From CAWDBV01 sp963800705 (GTDB taxonomy: Bacteria; Actinomycetota; Thermoleophilia; Solirubrobacterales; 70-9): a DNA stretch of 64,000 nt. The position numbers and the translations under genes were made by a program. The stretch spans positions 641,408 through 705,407 of the forward strand of contig CAWDBV010000002.1 of assembly GCA_963800705.1 (NCBI GenBank), read 5' to 3'. Positions 26,630 through 37,181 of this stretch are shown here, piece by piece. The stretch's first letter is position 1; the number at the start of each line of letters is the position of its first letter. Below the pieces are notes generated by a model, which saw only the letters and a program-made list of their open reading frames with translations, searched no databases and was not told the DNA's origin.

Positions 26630-29393
26630 TCACCCGCTGCGCAGCGCGATCATCGGATCGACCCGCGTGGCCCGCACCGCCGGGAACCAGCAGGCCAGGA
26701 AGGCCACCGCCAGCAGCGCCGTCGCCGCCAGCAGCAAGGTGGCGGGGTCGCCGGTCCGCACGCCGTAGAGCTGGCTCTCGACAATCTCCGCCAGGGCCAG
26801 CGCGGCGAGGGCTCCCAGCACCACGCCGGCCGCGACGAGCCGCAGGCCCAGGGACACGACCATCCGCCGCACCCGGGTTGTCTGCGCGCCGAGCGCCATG
26901 CGGATGCCGATCTCCAGCGTCCGCTGGGCGACCGACCAGGCCAGCACGCCGTACAGGCCGATCACCGCCAGGAGCACCGCCACGAGGCCGAAGAAGCTCA
27001 GCAAGCGGGCCATCAGCGCCTCCGCCGCCATGGTCTGCCGGGCCTGCGCCACCTGGGTGGTCACCGCCGAGAGGGGCAGCCCAGGCGCCAGCTCCTGCAC
27101 CTCCCGGCGGATCGCGGGCACCAGGGCCTCCGGCGGTCCCGCCACCCGGACGGCGAAGGACATCTCGCCGGCGGCCTCCAGGTGTTGCCGCCAGGGGAGG
27201 AACAGGAGCGGGGCAATCGTCCTGCGCTGGAAGTTGTACTTGCTGTCGGCCACGATCCCGACGATCTCGAGCGGGCGCCCGAAGTCGCCGTCCAGCCCCA
27301 GCCGCTGGCCAATCGCGTCCCCGTCCGGGAAGTGGCGGCGGGCGAGGGTCTGGTTCACCAGGACCACCTTGGGCGCCCCCTCCCGGTCCCGGGGCGAAAA
27401 GCCGCGCCCCCGGAGCAGCGGGATCTGCAAGGTCGCCAGATAGTTCTCGCGGACCACCTGGAGGTGGGTGCTGTGGTGGCGGACGGAGCCCGGGGTCTCG
27501 CCGGGCAAGACGAGCGTCTCGGTGGACCCGTTGCGGCTCAGCAGGCGGACCCGTCCGAAGGTGGCCGCCTGCACCCCGGGCAGGGCGTCGAGCCGGGCGA
27601 ACAGCCGCTCGTAGAAGGGCTCGAGGCTGGCCCCCCGATGGCCCAGGCTCTCGGGCCGCAGGCTGAAGAGCAGCAGGTCATTCTGGTTGAAGCCGACGTC
27701 GACCGCCTGCAGGTTGCGGACGGTGCGCAGAAACAGGATGGCCCCCACCAGCAGCACCAGCGACATCGCCACCTGCACGACGACGAGCGCCTTGCTCAGC
27801 CGGGAACGCTCCACGCCCCCGGCCGCCCGGCTGCCCTGCTTGATGGCGGTGCCGAGGTCGACGCGCGTCGAGCGGAGCGCCGGCGCCAGGCCGGAAAGGA
27901 CCACGGTGATCAGCGAGACGGCGAGGGAGAACCCGAGCACCCGTCCGTTCAGCCCGTACGCCACGTCGCCGGGAAACAGGCCGTCGCCGCTGGCCGCGAG
28001 CAGCGCCTGGCCGGCCAGGGCCAGCGCGACGCCAGCGGCGCCCCCCAGGACCGACAGCAGGAGGCTCTCGGTCAGCAGCTGGCGCACCAGCCTTCCGCGG
28101 CCGGCGCCGAGGGCGCTCCGCACCGTCACCTCCACCCGGCGGGCGGCCGCGCGCGCCAGCTGCAGGTTGGTCAGGTTGGCGCAGGAGATGAGCAACACCA
28201 GCGCGACAACCCCGAACAGCCGGTAGATCGTGGCGGCGTAGCCCCGCCGGCTCTCCAGCATGCCCACCCTGCCCGGATGGGCGATCAGGACGGGATGGTC
28301 GACCGGCGCCAGCGTGGCCGGCTGGTCGCTGCGGGGGGGCGGCATCAGCTGCAGCGCCAGCGCCTGGAACACGCCTGCGAGGCTCTGCCGCGCCTGCTCG
28401 ACGGTGGCGCCCGGCTGCAAGCGCCCCATGAGGTGCAACCACCAGGCGCCGCTCCGGCCGTCGCGCGGCTGCCAGTGGGAGCGTGCGGGCGCCAGCCGCG
28501 GCTCCATGGACACGGTCACGAAGACGACCGGCCGCGAATCGAGCTGCATCGTTCCCCGGAACTCCGGCGGCGCCACCCCCACGATGGTGAAGGGGACCGC
28601 GTTGATGGCGATCGTCTCGCCCAGGACCCCCGGATCGCCGCCCAGCCGCGCTTGCCAGTAGTCGAAGCCGATCACCGCCGCGGGCGGCGCATCCGCCCGA
28701 TCGTCCGCCTCGCCCAGCAGGCGCCCCAGCGCGGCCGTCACGCCGAGGGCCGTGAAATAGCCACCGGAGGCGTATTGCCCGTCGGCGACCTCGGCCTGAC
28801 CGCCGACGAGCAGGTTGGCCTTGCGGAGCTCGGCGAAGGCGAACACCGCCTGGAGGGCGGGCGACTTGTCGCGCAAGGTCTGGAAGATCCGGCTGTGAAA
28901 CGACGAGCTGCCGCGGCGGCCGGCCCGGCCCAGGAAGCTCCAGCCGTCCGTGCCGCTGCTCCGGAAGGCGTCCCCCGCCTCCCACTCGAACAGCACCAGG
29001 CGGTCCGGCTCTTTCACCGGGAGGGTGCTCAGCAGCAGGGCATCGGCGACGCTGAAGAGGGCGGTGCTGGCGCCGATCCCCAGCGCCAGCGACAGCACGG
29101 CCACCGCCGTGAAGCCGGGGGACTTCCTCAGCAGGCGCGCGCCGTGGCGCAGGTCCTGCCAGGCCTGCTCCAGCACCCGCAGGCCCCGCACCTCTCGCGC
29201 CGCCTCCTTCATCTGCTCGACCCCGCCGAAGCTCAGCAGCGCCGCCCGCCGGGCCTCCCGGTCGCTCATGCCGGCCGCCAAGTTGCGTTCTATCTCCCGG
29301 TCGAGGTGAAAGCGAAGCTCCTCGTCCAGCTCGCTTTCCACGAATCTGCCGCCGGAACAGCGCTCGAAGAAGACCTTTCAACCTGCGCCACAT
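26630..29393 (-). CDS. ADOP-family ABC transporter permease
   Basis: About 920 residues after joining. The N-terminus from 29393 (MWRRLKGLLRALFRR) is one base out of frame with the body, which begins ESELDEELRFHLDREIERN; a shift near 29345 reconciles them. The body has the ADOP helix (ARRAALLSFGGVEQMKE), the DLRHGARLLRKSPGFTAVAV entry, then two MacB_PCD/FtsX halves: TM segments near residues 85-105, 355-375, 405-425, 455-480, 510-530 and a C-terminal set, with IGIRMALGAQTTRVRRMV repeat motifs. ADOP proteins lack their own ATPase gene nearby and are typical of Acidobacteria and Myxococcota, often beside a PadR regulator, which is absent here. Substrate unknown. Confidence 0.88.
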
Positions 29394-29530
29394 CTTGGCC
29401 CGCTCCCCGCGGGGCTCTCCCCACGACATTCGACAAGAGCGACCCTACCGACCCTCCTGTCGAATGTCAACACAAGCCGCGCGCGCCCGCCGGATGCCCG
29501 GAGGTGCCCCGGCGTCGTCGGATCCAGGGC

Positions 29531-29949
29531 ATGGGCATCGTGCATCGGATCTGTCCCCTGTGCGAAGCGACCTGCGGACTGGCCATCGACATCGAAGCGG
29601 GCGAGGTGCGCGGCATCCGCGGCGATCCGCAGATCCCTTCTCGCGCGGCTTCCTCTGCCCGAAGGCGTACGGGCTCAAGGCCCTCCAGGAGGATCCGGAG
29701 CGCCTGCGCGCGCCGCTGGTTCGCCGCGCCGGCGAGCTGACGGCGCCCGTCCAGCTCACCGAGGACATCATGTGCGGCGTCGTCTCGCTGCCCCACGGCT
29801 TCGGCCACGACCGCCCCGGCACCCGCATGACCGTCGCCGCCGCCCACGCCGGCGCCAACGTGAACCTGCTCTCCGACGCCGCCACCCGCGACGCCCCCTC
29901 CGGCAACGCCGCCCTCAACGCCGTCCCCGTGACGGTCGTCCCCGCCTAG
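29531..29949 (+). pseudogene. Molybdopterin oxidoreductase with its middle deleted
   Basis: The 5' part reads GIVHRICPLCEATCGLAI then RGDPQIP-(one base missing near 29640)-SRGFLCPKAYGLKALQ, the N-terminal 4Fe-4S region with CxxCxxxC and the fourth Cys. After RLRAPLVRRAGE the sequence jumps directly to APVQLTEDIMCGVVSLPHGF and NVNLLSDAATRD, which are the last 60-70 residues of the molybdopterin-dinucleotide-binding domain, ending with a stop at 29949. Roughly 600 residues of catalytic domains are missing between them, near base 29735. The fused product could not bind the cofactor. Either a true deletion relic or a local assembly collapse. Confidence 0.8.
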
Positions 29950-30052
29950 GCGCCAGCGCTTTCCAGATAGCCGCCCCGCATCCCGCTCCGGGAACCCGGT
30001 CGTCACTCGGGCAAGCCGCCCACGTCCCGAGCCTCGGCCGCCCGCCGACCGT

Positions 30053-30172
30053 TCGCCCTCTCCCGTCTGCGGGAGAGGGTGGGGGTGAGGTCCGGCCGCC
30101 GGCTGGTGGGAGGAGCCCGGACCCTCACCCGGCGCGCAGACGCGCCGACCTCTCCCGCAGACGGGAGAGGTG
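30053..30172. repeat. Dispersed palindromic repeat, copy B
   Basis: An inverted pair of CTCTCCCGTCTGCGGGAGAG-like palindromes at both ends (30058-30077 and 30150-30170), with a central GGCGCGCAGACGCGCC hairpin (about 30131-30146) and CTCACCCCCACC-type boxes. It matches the intact arrangement inferred for the IS110-interrupted copy at 48442/49627. Confidence 0.75.
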
Positions 30173-30198
30173 ATGAGCAGCGCGGCCTTCTCTGCCCC

Positions 30199-30831
30199 TC
30201 ACTTCCCGCGGGTGTTTCGCCGGGTGGGCGAGAGCTTTCGGCGCTTCGTGGCGCGCCCAATCTTGCTGCCCGCCTTGGCCCGGTTGCGGGAGCCTCGGGT
30301 CGACTTGCGCGACGGGCGGTCGGCGGGCTCCTCCAGGGTGACGGTCATGCCGTGCGTGCGGGCCTTGATGGTGCGGCGAGCGGGCCGGGAGGCCGGCGCC
30401 GGGGCGGGGGCCCGCGGCGCGGAGCGCCCCCTTGCCGGGAGCCGCGAGGGCGGCGGGGTCTTGCCGCTCCGACGTTCGACGGCTCGCTTCAGCGAGCGCC
30501 GCAGGCGGGGCGTGGCCAGCGCGATGGCGTGCTCCGGGCTGCGGCCGCGCTGCTCGACGAGGACGCTGTCCTGGCCGCTGAGGATGATCCGGGCCCGGCA
30601 GCGGGTATCGATCCCGCCCCGCGGGCCGTTCATGTCGTCGAAGCGCAGGGAAACCCGCTCGATGCGCGTCGCCATGGGCTGGAGCGCGCGACCGAGGTGG
30701 GTCCGGATGCGGCGCCTGGCCGCATCGTCGATGCCCACGTTTCCGCGGATGGACATGGGCGTTTCGCGAACGCCGGTCCGACCGGCGGTGCGTTTGTCGG
30801 GTCTGAGGACCACGGGGGGAAGGGCGGCCAT
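30199..30831 (-). CDS. HPF/RaiA-like ribosome hibernation factor with basic tail
   Basis: 210 residues. Residues about 25-125 fit the HPF/YfiA fold: MSIRGNVGIDDAARRRIRTH, RIERVSLRFDDMNGPRGG, CRARIILSGQDSVLVEQRG, and HAIALATPRLRRSLKRAVERR. Instead of the usual long-HPF dimerisation domain it carries a Pro/Arg/Lys-rich tail of about 85 residues ending RRKLSPTRRNTRGK, likely to bind rRNA. The frame is intact, starting at the ATG at 30831. The tail could be a lineage-specific ribosome tether; this is inferred. Confidence 0.8.
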   Translation of the reverse strand: MAALPPVVLRPDKRTAGRTGVRETPMSIRGNVGIDDAARRRIRTHLGRALQPMATRIERVSLRFDDMNGPRGGIDTRCRARIILSGQDSVLVEQRGRSPEHAIALATPRLRRSLKRAVERRSGKTPPPSRLPARGRSAPRAPAPAPASRPARRTIKARTHGMTVTLEEPADRPSRKSTRGSRNRAKAGSKIGRATKRRKLSPTRRNTRGK

Positions 30832-30950
30832 GCCTCTTTCACCATGGAGCCGGGCCAGCGCGCGAGCCGGGCTTTCGACGGATAAAACGGCGGATCCTGG
30901 TCAGCCCCGTCGTCAGCGAGCCGACGACCGCGGAGGCGCGCGGGTCGGCC

Positions 30951-31796
30951 TCAGCTTCCCAGCAGAAACTCCCGCACCACCCGGATCTGGTCCGCGTGAA
31001 TCAACGTCGGCGCGTGGCCGACGCCCGGCCATCTCCACCACCTTCGCTGCCGGCCCGCGCCGGGACATCTTCTGCGCGGTCTCCCGGGTCAGGAGAATCC
31101 GAGCGCTCGCCCCGCAAGACGAGGGTCGGACAGCGGATGCTGTCGTAGAGGCTCCAGAGCTCGACGTCTCGGCTCGGAGGCTTCGCGGTGAACGCCATGG
31201 CCAGCGCGGGGTCGTAGTGCATGCGCAGGGAGCCGTCCGGATTTTTCCGGACGACGTGTTCGGTCAGGAAGCGCCACTCGGCATCGGAGTGTGGGCCGAA
31301 CGGCGCGTTCACGGCGCGGACGTAGGCCTCGGCCGCCTCGATGGTCGGCAGCGGCGGCCACTTGCCGACGTAGGCGCCGATGCGGGCGAGCGACGGCGCC
31401 GCCAGCACCGGCCCGACGTCGTTCAGCACCAGCTTCTTCACGGGCGAATCGGGCAACGCCGCCAGGGTCATGCCGATCAGGCCGCCCAGCGAAGTGCCGA
31501 CCCAGGTCACGCTCTCCACATCCAGGCGCGCGATCAGCGCCACCATGTCGCCGAGGTAGACCGGCACCTGGTACTCCATCGGGTTCTTCAACCAGTCCGA
31601 ATCGCCGCGGCCGGGCAGGTCGGGGCAGACGACGCGGTAGTGCGGGGCAAGCTCCCGGGCGAGGAAGTCGAAGTCGCGGGCGCAGCGGGTGAGGCCGTGC
31701 ACGCAGATGAGCACGCTGCGGATTGTCGCGCGCTCCCCACTCGACATAGGCCATGCGGTGCAGCCCGGTCGGGCTCGAGCACTGCACCTTGCGCAT
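30951..31796 (-). CDS. Alpha/beta hydrolase, frameshifted
   Basis: ATG at 31796 (RKVQCSSPTGLHRMAYVEWG). After a shift near 31710 the fold continues: LICVHGLTRCARDFDFLA (oxyanion HG), GRGDSDW, then VTWVGTSLGGLIGMTLAA with the nucleophile Ser in GTSLGG. Later NDVGPVL and PTLVLRGERSD precede the acid. Another shift near 31095 leads to VGHAPTLIHADQIRVVREFL, where the catalytic His lies in GHAP, and the stop at 30951. Probably a 280-residue monomeric esterase or lactonase-like enzyme. Substrate unknown. Both shifts look like sequencing errors because catalytic residues are kept on each side. Confidence 0.75.
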
Positions 31797-31811
31797 GCCG
31801 GAAGGGAGCGC

Positions 31812-32787
31812 TCATCGCCAGGCCGCCACGATTCGCTGAATTCCGAGCCAGCCGAGCCGCGAGGGTCCCGCTCGCCGCGCGTGCTCCCCGAAGAAGCGGA
31901 GCATCTCGCTCGAAGCGTCGGGGCCCAGGGGATCGGTGTACGAGCCGGCCGCGTCGCCCCCCGACCAGGCGTGTCCGCTGCCGTGGACCACCCAGTGCTC
32001 GGCATCGATGCGGCCGGCGGTGTCGTGGTGCACGGTGCGCGTGTAGGCGCGTCCCCCGGGCACCACCCCGCGGATCGTCCGGGTGGCGGGCGAGGTGCCG
32101 CGGGTGCGCGCGATGAGCTCCTCGCCGTTTTTCGGGTGTACGGTGGCGTCCTGGTCCCCGTGGAAGACGATGGTCGGCACGGTGGCGCCCGGCTCGCCGC
32201 TCCCGCCGGCCCGGCCTCTCGCGGGCCCCCGCTTCATCGCCACCAGGGCCGAGACGAGGTTCGAGGCCACCGCGTGCGGCAGTCCGGAGTGGATGCCGGC
32301 GGCGGCGAACAGCTCGGGGTGCGTGGTCGCCAGGATGGCCGCCATCGCACCGCCCGCCGACAGCCCGGCCACGTAGACCCGCCCGGGGTCGATGGGGTGG
32401 CTCGCGATGATCTCGCGGGTCAGGGCGGCGAGGATCGAGGGCTCGCCTCTGTCACGCTGCTGGTGCACCGCTTCGAACCAGGTCCAGCATCCCAGGCGAT
32501 TGGCCCGCCGGTCCTGTCCCGGGTAGAGCACGAAGCAGCCGCACCCCTGCCCGCGCACGTGCATGCGGGTGCCGGCGGCAAAGTCGTCCGGGCTCTGCTG
32601 GCAGCCGTGCAGCATCACCACGAGTGGCCGGGCACCCCGATGGCGCCGGCCGGGCCGGTACAGGCGGTAGCTGCGCGTGCCGCTGCTGTTGCCGCCGCTG
32701 CCCTCGACGACGCGCCGGTGCGCCGTCGTGAAGCCACCCGGTCAGGTCCGGCAGCCGTCGGCGCAGGTGCGGCCAGAGCTCAGCCAC
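31812..32787 (-). CDS. PHB depolymerase-like esterase (1), frameshifted
   Basis: GTG at 32787 starts a short basic N-terminus; shifts near 32640-32680 are needed to reach the core. The core has VVMLHGCQQSPDDFAAGTRM (oxyanion region), YVAGLSAGGAMAAILATTHP with the nucleophile Ser in GLSAG, FHGDQDATVHP with the acid, and HAWSGGD with the His. This is the poly(3-hydroxybutyrate) depolymerase/feruloyl-esterase superfamily (LpqC-like). A second paralogue lies at 46861-47923. The region before it (TGWLHDGAPARRRV) resembles LpqC-type secreted esterases. Probably hydrolyses PHB oligomers or small esters. Confidence 0.8.
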
Positions 32788-32853
32788 GGATGATCCTTTC
32801 GTGCAGGCAGGCCGGGCGCCCCCCGACAGTGAGCTCCCGCAGCGGGTTGCCCG

Positions 32854-34114
32854 CTAGTCGTAGTCCACGCTGTCGACCGAGACCGAGATAGTCATCCCCT
32901 TCTTGAGCGGGTAGTAGCAACTCGCCGTGAGCTCGACTTCGTCGAACATGCAGCCGGCCACGGGCAACGGGGGGACCCGCACGACCGTGACCGCGAAGCG
33001 GTAGCAGGTGCGCTGTTTTCTCGAGATCGGGGTCGGGCTGGCGGCGGCGCGCGGCGCGGCTGAGGGCCTCGACGGCCGCCTGGTCCACCTCGTCGTTGTA
33101 CGAGCTCTGGCCCAGCTCCACCCGCGGTGGGGCGCCCGGCGCGACGACCAGGCAGACCTGCGAGGCGATGGCCTCCGCACCCTTGCGGTTCCCTTCGAGG
33201 ATGCGGTTGTAGTGCTCGAGGATGTCGGGCACGCCGCGCCGGTCGGGATCGTCGGCCTGCGGCCGGGTGCGCAGGTCGTCGAGCTCCCGCCGCCAGCTCC
33301 GGTACGCCTCCCGCAGGCCACCACCCCACTGCTTCACGCTGTTTCGCACGTTGTTCGGCGTGCGCGGATCCAGGTCCACCGTGCCCGGGTCCGGCGCGAA
33401 CACCTTGCGCGCGTCCCGCATGTAGTCGAACACCTGCGGGTGCACCTTGCCCGCCGCCACGTTGCGCCGCGCCCCATCCTGCCGCACGCGCGCCGCCAGC
33501 CGCTCACCAAACGTGGACGGCCTCGGCGGCGGAGGTGGCGCCGGCACGCCGGCAGCCTCCGGCCGGTCGAGAACCCCCCGGTCGGTGAGGCGATCGATCG
33601 CCCGGAAGTCGAGCGCCAGCGAAACCGGCGGGCGCCCGCGGGGAGCGGGCGGGGGGCCCGGCGGCGGGACCGCGCCGGGCTCGGCGGTGGCGGGCGGCGG
33701 CGGGCCGACCGGGGCGGTCTTCGGCCCCGGCGGCGGCCTGTCGGGCGTCCGCCGGCGGGAGGAGTCGAGCGCACGCGCAGGCGGCGCGACCGGCGCGGGT
33801 CCCGGCTCCGGCGCGCGGGCGGATGGGGTCTCCACCAGCTCCACCTCCAGCGGTGGCTCCGCCGGCGGTGAAGGCTGGCTGACCGGCCGCCACAGATCGG
33901 GCCGGGCGAGCAGCATCGCGGCCAGTCCGTGGACGGCAACCGAGATCGCCAGCGGCAGCGAGCGCGATGCTGGGACCGACCGGCGCATGCGCGAGGACCT
34001 GGATCGAGTATAGGCTGCCCCCGAGCGGGGTTTGGGTTTCCGCCGGCGTGATCCCGCCCCGGAGACGTCGTTCGAGACCGATCGCGTCGAAGCCGCTGGC
34101 GGGTCGTTCGCCAT
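32854..34114 (-). CDS. TonB-like energy-transducer protein, frameshifted near C-terminus
   Basis: Basic N-terminus, then a membrane helix (LPLAISVAVHGLAAMLLARP), followed by a very Pro/Ala-rich linker of about 80 residues (PPPGPPPAPRGRPPVS). The globular part (about 190-400) includes FDYMRDARKVFAPDPG, LREAYRSWRRELDD and VCLVVAPGAPPRVELG. After a shift near 33010 the frame continues YRFAVTVVRVPPLPVAGC and ends VSVDSVDYD at 32854. The layout (TM, Pro-rich span, C-terminal domain) matches TonB, but the TonB C-terminal fold is not clear, so it may be a TonB-like periplasm-spanning adaptor. Start could be at 33988 (MRRSVPASRS). Confidence 0.6.
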
Positions 34115-34141
34115 CGCTTTCGCGGGTGCTACCGTGGCGGG

Positions 34142-34522
34142 ATGTCGCTAGACGAGACCGACTTCGACAGGATCGACCGCATCGTCCGGTTTGCCATCCG
34201 CGCAACGCTGGAGGCGGAGCTGGGCGAAGCACCCGAGGTGGCCCTCGCCGGCCGGTGGGACGGCGGAAAGCTGGTGCTCGTTCCCCGCGAGAGCGGCCTG
34301 GCCGCCAAGGAGATCCCGCTCGAGACGTTCTTTCACAAGATCGTCATGGTCCGGGACCGCCTGCGCGTCCTGGAGCAACGGCTCAACGCGCACGCCGGCC
34401 TGAGCGACGAGGACAAGGTCGAGCTGCAGCAATACATCACCCGCTGCTACGGCTCTCTCACCAGCTTCAACATCCTCTTCAAGGACAAGGAAGACCAGTT
34501 CACCACCGAGGGGAAGGAATGA
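34142..34522 (+). CDS. Uncharacterised small soluble protein
   Basis: 126 residues, no signal or membrane helix. Charged, alpha/beta looking: ETDFDRIDRIVRFAIRATLE and a C-terminal helix pair (MVRDRLRVLEQRLNAH, DEDKVELQQYITRCYG). I do not recognise it; similar short proteins without assigned function are common in Myxococcota. It diverges from the TonB-like gene (starts 27 bases apart) and converges with the SGNH-type gene. Confidence 0.55.
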   Translation: MSLDETDFDRIDRIVRFAIRATLEAELGEAPEVALAGRWDGGKLVLVPRESGLAAKEIPLETFFHKIVMVRDRLRVLEQRLNAHAGLSDEDKVELQQYITRCYGSLTSFNILFKDKEDQFTTEGKE

Positions 34523-34532
34523 AGCGCCCGCC

Positions 34533-35429
34533 TCACGACCGGGGCCGGACCAGGGGCTCCAGGGCCTCGGCGAGCCGGCGCGTGTAGATCACCGCGCCTT
34601 CGGGCGTGAGGTGGACGTCGTCGGCGTAGTGCCCGGCTCCCAGCTCGGGCACGCGACCACGCAGGTCGAGCAGGGTCATGCCCGCCGCCTCGATCCGGCG
34701 GGCGCTCTCGGCCGGGATGGGGTAGGCCCTCGGGGTGGGGTAGGCGACGAACACGAGGCGGCTTCCGTGGGCGCGCGCCGCCGCCAGCAGCCGATCGAGC
34801 GCGCGGTAGGAGCGGGGGCCGCTGGCGGGCAGAGCGCCCTTGCGCAGGTGGCTGCTGTTCGCCTGGTTGACGGCGGCGGCGAAGCTCTTGTAGTCGGGGA
34901 CCGCGACGCCCAGCGCCCGCTCGCGCATGCGCGCGCGCCAGGCGAAGGTCACCCACCCCGACGCGACCATGAACTCGAGGCGATCGCCCAGGGTCGGCAG
35001 GTCCACGTCCAGCACCGTGGGCCAGTCCGCCGTCTCGGTGAGCATCTGGGCCATCCGGCCGATCTCGATTGTGTTGCCGTCCTCGATGTCGTCCTCGTAG
35101 AACGTCACGACGTACAGGTCGGCGCGGGCGCCCGGCCGCCAGAAGTAGCGGTTGAGGATGTGGTACCAGTCGTTGATGCGGGAGGCGTCGGCGACGAACT
35201 TCCGCGCCTCGAGCGGGTGACCCAGCGAGCCCCCAATCTGCCCGGAGAGGAGGGCCTCCTGCACGCCCAGATCCGTCGCCGAGTTCCCCACGAGCGCGAG
35301 CCGGAAGGCGGGCGCGCGCTCGAGGGCACGCGCCACCTCCGGGTAGGAGCGAAACCGGCGCAGATCGCGGGAGGCGTCCACCAGGATGACCCGCGACACC
35401 GCCTCGAGCCCGAGCAGCAGGGCCGCCAC
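34533..35429 (-). CDS. SGNH-hydrolase-like partner of MBOAT (DltD/AlgX-like)
   Basis: About 298 residues with an N-terminal membrane anchor (ALLLGLEAVSRVILVD). The fold entry LVGNSATDLGVQEALLSG and C-terminal DDVHLTPEGAVIYTRRL (Asp-x-x-His) fit SGNH hydrolase-like proteins that work with MBOAT acyltransferases (AlgJ/AlgX, DltD). Catalytic Ser would be in GNSATD. It follows the MBOAT gene with 63 bases between, so start is doubtful: the GTG at 35429 lies inside the hydrophobic helix and translation may begin slightly earlier. Predicted to pass acyl groups from the membrane partner to a polysaccharide in the periplasm. Confidence 0.72.
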   Translation of the reverse strand: MAALLLGLEAVSRVILVDASRDLRRFRSYPEVARALERAPAFRLALVGNSATDLGVQEALLSGQIGGSLGHPLEARKFVADASRINDWYHILNRYFWRPGARADLYVVTFYEDDIEDGNTIEIGRMAQMLTETADWPTVLDVDLPTLGDRLEFMVASGWVTFAWRARMRERALGVAVPDYKSFAAAVNQANSSHLRKGALPASGPRSYRALDRLLAAARAHGSRLVFVAYPTPRAYPIPAESARRIEAAGMTLLDLRGRVPELGAGHYADDVHLTPEGAVIYTRRLAEALEPLVRPRS

Positions 35430-35492
35430 GCAGCCGGCGACGATCAGGGCCGCCCGCCGCGACCCGACCGCAGGCCCGGGCGGAGGGGGGGC

Positions 35493-37151
35493 TCAGAACT
35501 GGAAGTAGATGAAGTCAACGGCTTGCTCCGCGTGAAAGACCAGCAGCATCAGCACGACGTAGGCGTAGGCCAGGCCGCGCGCCGGCGCGCGCAGGGCGAG
35601 GAAGCGATCGAGGCGGCGCTCGCCGCCCATCACCTGCTCCAGCACGAGCAGGGGGGCCGCCAGCAGCGCCATGAAGGCCAGCGCCGAGATCACGGCGGGC
35701 GTCACCGTGAAGTCCGTGACCATGAGGCGCAACATGGCCAGCGCCGAGCCGAAGCTGTCGGCGCGAAACAGCAGCCAGCCCAGGCAGGTGAGGTGGAACA
35801 TGAGCACGACGCGCCCGGCGCGCCGGAGCGCCAGCGCCCGACCCTCGGGCGGCACCACGTCGGGGATGCCGAGGGCGCGGAAGGCCGCCAGCAGGAGCCC
35901 GTGGTAGAGCCCCCAGGCCACGAACGTCCAGCTCGCTCCGTGCCACAGCCCGCCCAGCAGCATGGTGAGGATCAGGTTGCGGTACTGGCGGGCCGGTCCG
36001 CCCCGGTTGCCCCCCAGCGGGATGTAGAGGTAGTCCCGCAGCCAGGACGACAGGCTGATGTGCCAGCGCCGCCAGAAGTCGCTGGGGCTCTGGGCCGAGT
36101 AGGGCAGGTCGAAGTTGATGATCAGCTCGTAGCCGAAGAACTTCGAGACCCCCCGCGCGATCGAGGAGTAGCCCGAGAAGTCCCCGTAGATCTGGAAGGC
36201 GAAGGCGTAGAGCGCCACCAGCGCCTCGGGCCCCGTCAGGCCAGCGGCGGTCCCGTCCTCGAAGCGGAAGAACACGGCGTTGGCGAGGGCCGCCATGTTG
36301 TCGGCGATGACGACCTTCTTGAACAGGCCGAGCGCGATGAGAAAGGTGCCCTCGGCGATCGCGCCGGGCGCGAGCGTGCGCGGCCCCGTCACCTGGGGCA
36401 GCAGGGTGTGGGCCCGCATGATGGGGCCCGCCACCAGGTGGGGGAAGAAGCAGACGAACAGGGCGAAGTCGGGAAAGCTCGTCGTCGGTTTGCACCCGCC
36501 CCGGTAGATGTCGATGGTGTAGCTCATGGCCTGGAACGTGTAGAAGCTGATGCCCGCGGGCAGCAGCAGGCCGAGCGTGCGCGGCGAGGCGTGCAGGCCG
36601 AAGAGCCCCAGCAGCTGGGCGAAGCTGGTGGCGAAGAAGTCGAAGTACTTGAAGAAGCCCAGGATGGCCAGGTTGGCCACCATGCTGATGACGAGGAAGG
36701 TCTTGCGCCGCCGCGCTTCGGGGAGGCGGTAGAGGTAGGGCAGGGCGCCGCCGTACCCCAGCACGGCGGCGAGCGTGCCGAGCGGGACCAGGAGGTCGCG
36801 CCAGGCCCGGGGCAGGGCGGCCGCCGCGCGCGCCCGGTCGCCCGCGAGCAGGCCCGCGGCCAGCTCGCCGTATGAGATCCCGCTCGTGAGCAGGAGCGCG
36901 CTGGCCACCAGCAAGGCCCCCAGCAGGCGCAGCTCCCGTCGCGGCAGCGCGGTCCCCGCCACGCCGAGGCCCCCGATGTAGTCGACCACCGTCGAGATGA
37001 GGATCAGGTAGAGGAAGCGGTAGTCCCAGCAACCGTAAAAGGCGTAGCTCGCCAGGAGCATCAGCCGGTTCTGGCCACGGTGGGAGAGCCGCCAGTAGAG
37101 GACCAGCAGCGCGGAGAAGAACAGCCAGAAGACGAACGTGTTGTAGTTCAA
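35493..37151 (-). CDS. MBOAT O-acyltransferase (AlgI-like)
   Basis: 552 residues in an intact frame, TTG start at 37151 preceded by GAGGAACGCG. Many membrane helices with the AlgI core: FGYFKYFDFFATS-like segment, LPAGISFYTFQAMSYTIDIYRG, FPHLVAGPIMRAHTLLPQ, YSIARGVSKFFGYEL-type region, then DFWRRWHISLSSWLRDYLYI with the conserved His, and GGLWHGASWTFVAWGLYHG with the catalytic His. It moves acyl groups across the inner membrane for polysaccharide O-acylation. Neighbours: SGNH-type partner downstream, degenerate receiver upstream. No alginate synthesis genes here, so the polymer is unknown. Confidence 0.93.
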   Translation of the reverse strand: MNYNTFVFWLFFSALLVLYWRLSHRGQNRLMLLASYAFYGCWDYRFLYLILISTVVDYIGGLGVAGTALPRRELRLLGALLVASALLLTSGISYGELAAGLLAGDRARAAAALPRAWRDLLVPLGTLAAVLGYGGALPYLYRLPEARRRKTFLVISMVANLAILGFFKYFDFFATSFAQLLGLFGLHASPRTLGLLLPAGISFYTFQAMSYTIDIYRGGCKPTTSFPDFALFVCFFPHLVAGPIMRAHTLLPQVTGPRTLAPGAIAEGTFLIALGLFKKVVIADNMAALANAVFFRFEDGTAAGLTGPEALVALYAFAFQIYGDFSGYSSIARGVSKFFGYELIINFDLPYSAQSPSDFWRRWHISLSSWLRDYLYIPLGGNRGGPARQYRNLILTMLLGGLWHGASWTFVAWGLYHGLLLAAFRALGIPDVVPPEGRALALRRAGRVVLMFHLTCLGWLLFRADSFGSALAMLRLMVTDFTVTPAVISALAFMALLAAPLLVLEQVMGGERRLDRFLALRAPARGLAYAYVVLMLLVFHAEQAVDFIYFQF

Positions 37152-37181
37152 CGCGTTCCTCGCAGACGGACGACACCCGTT

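Noticed and set aside
25865..29740. A 1,291-codon open frame opposite the ADOP permease
   Set aside because: Pure antisense shadow with repetitive Gln, Arg, Gly and His; the permease on the other strand has clear helices and motifs.
30053..30172. CRISPR array
   Set aside because: The repeats are palindromes in opposite orientation with no regular spacers; there are no cas genes in the window.
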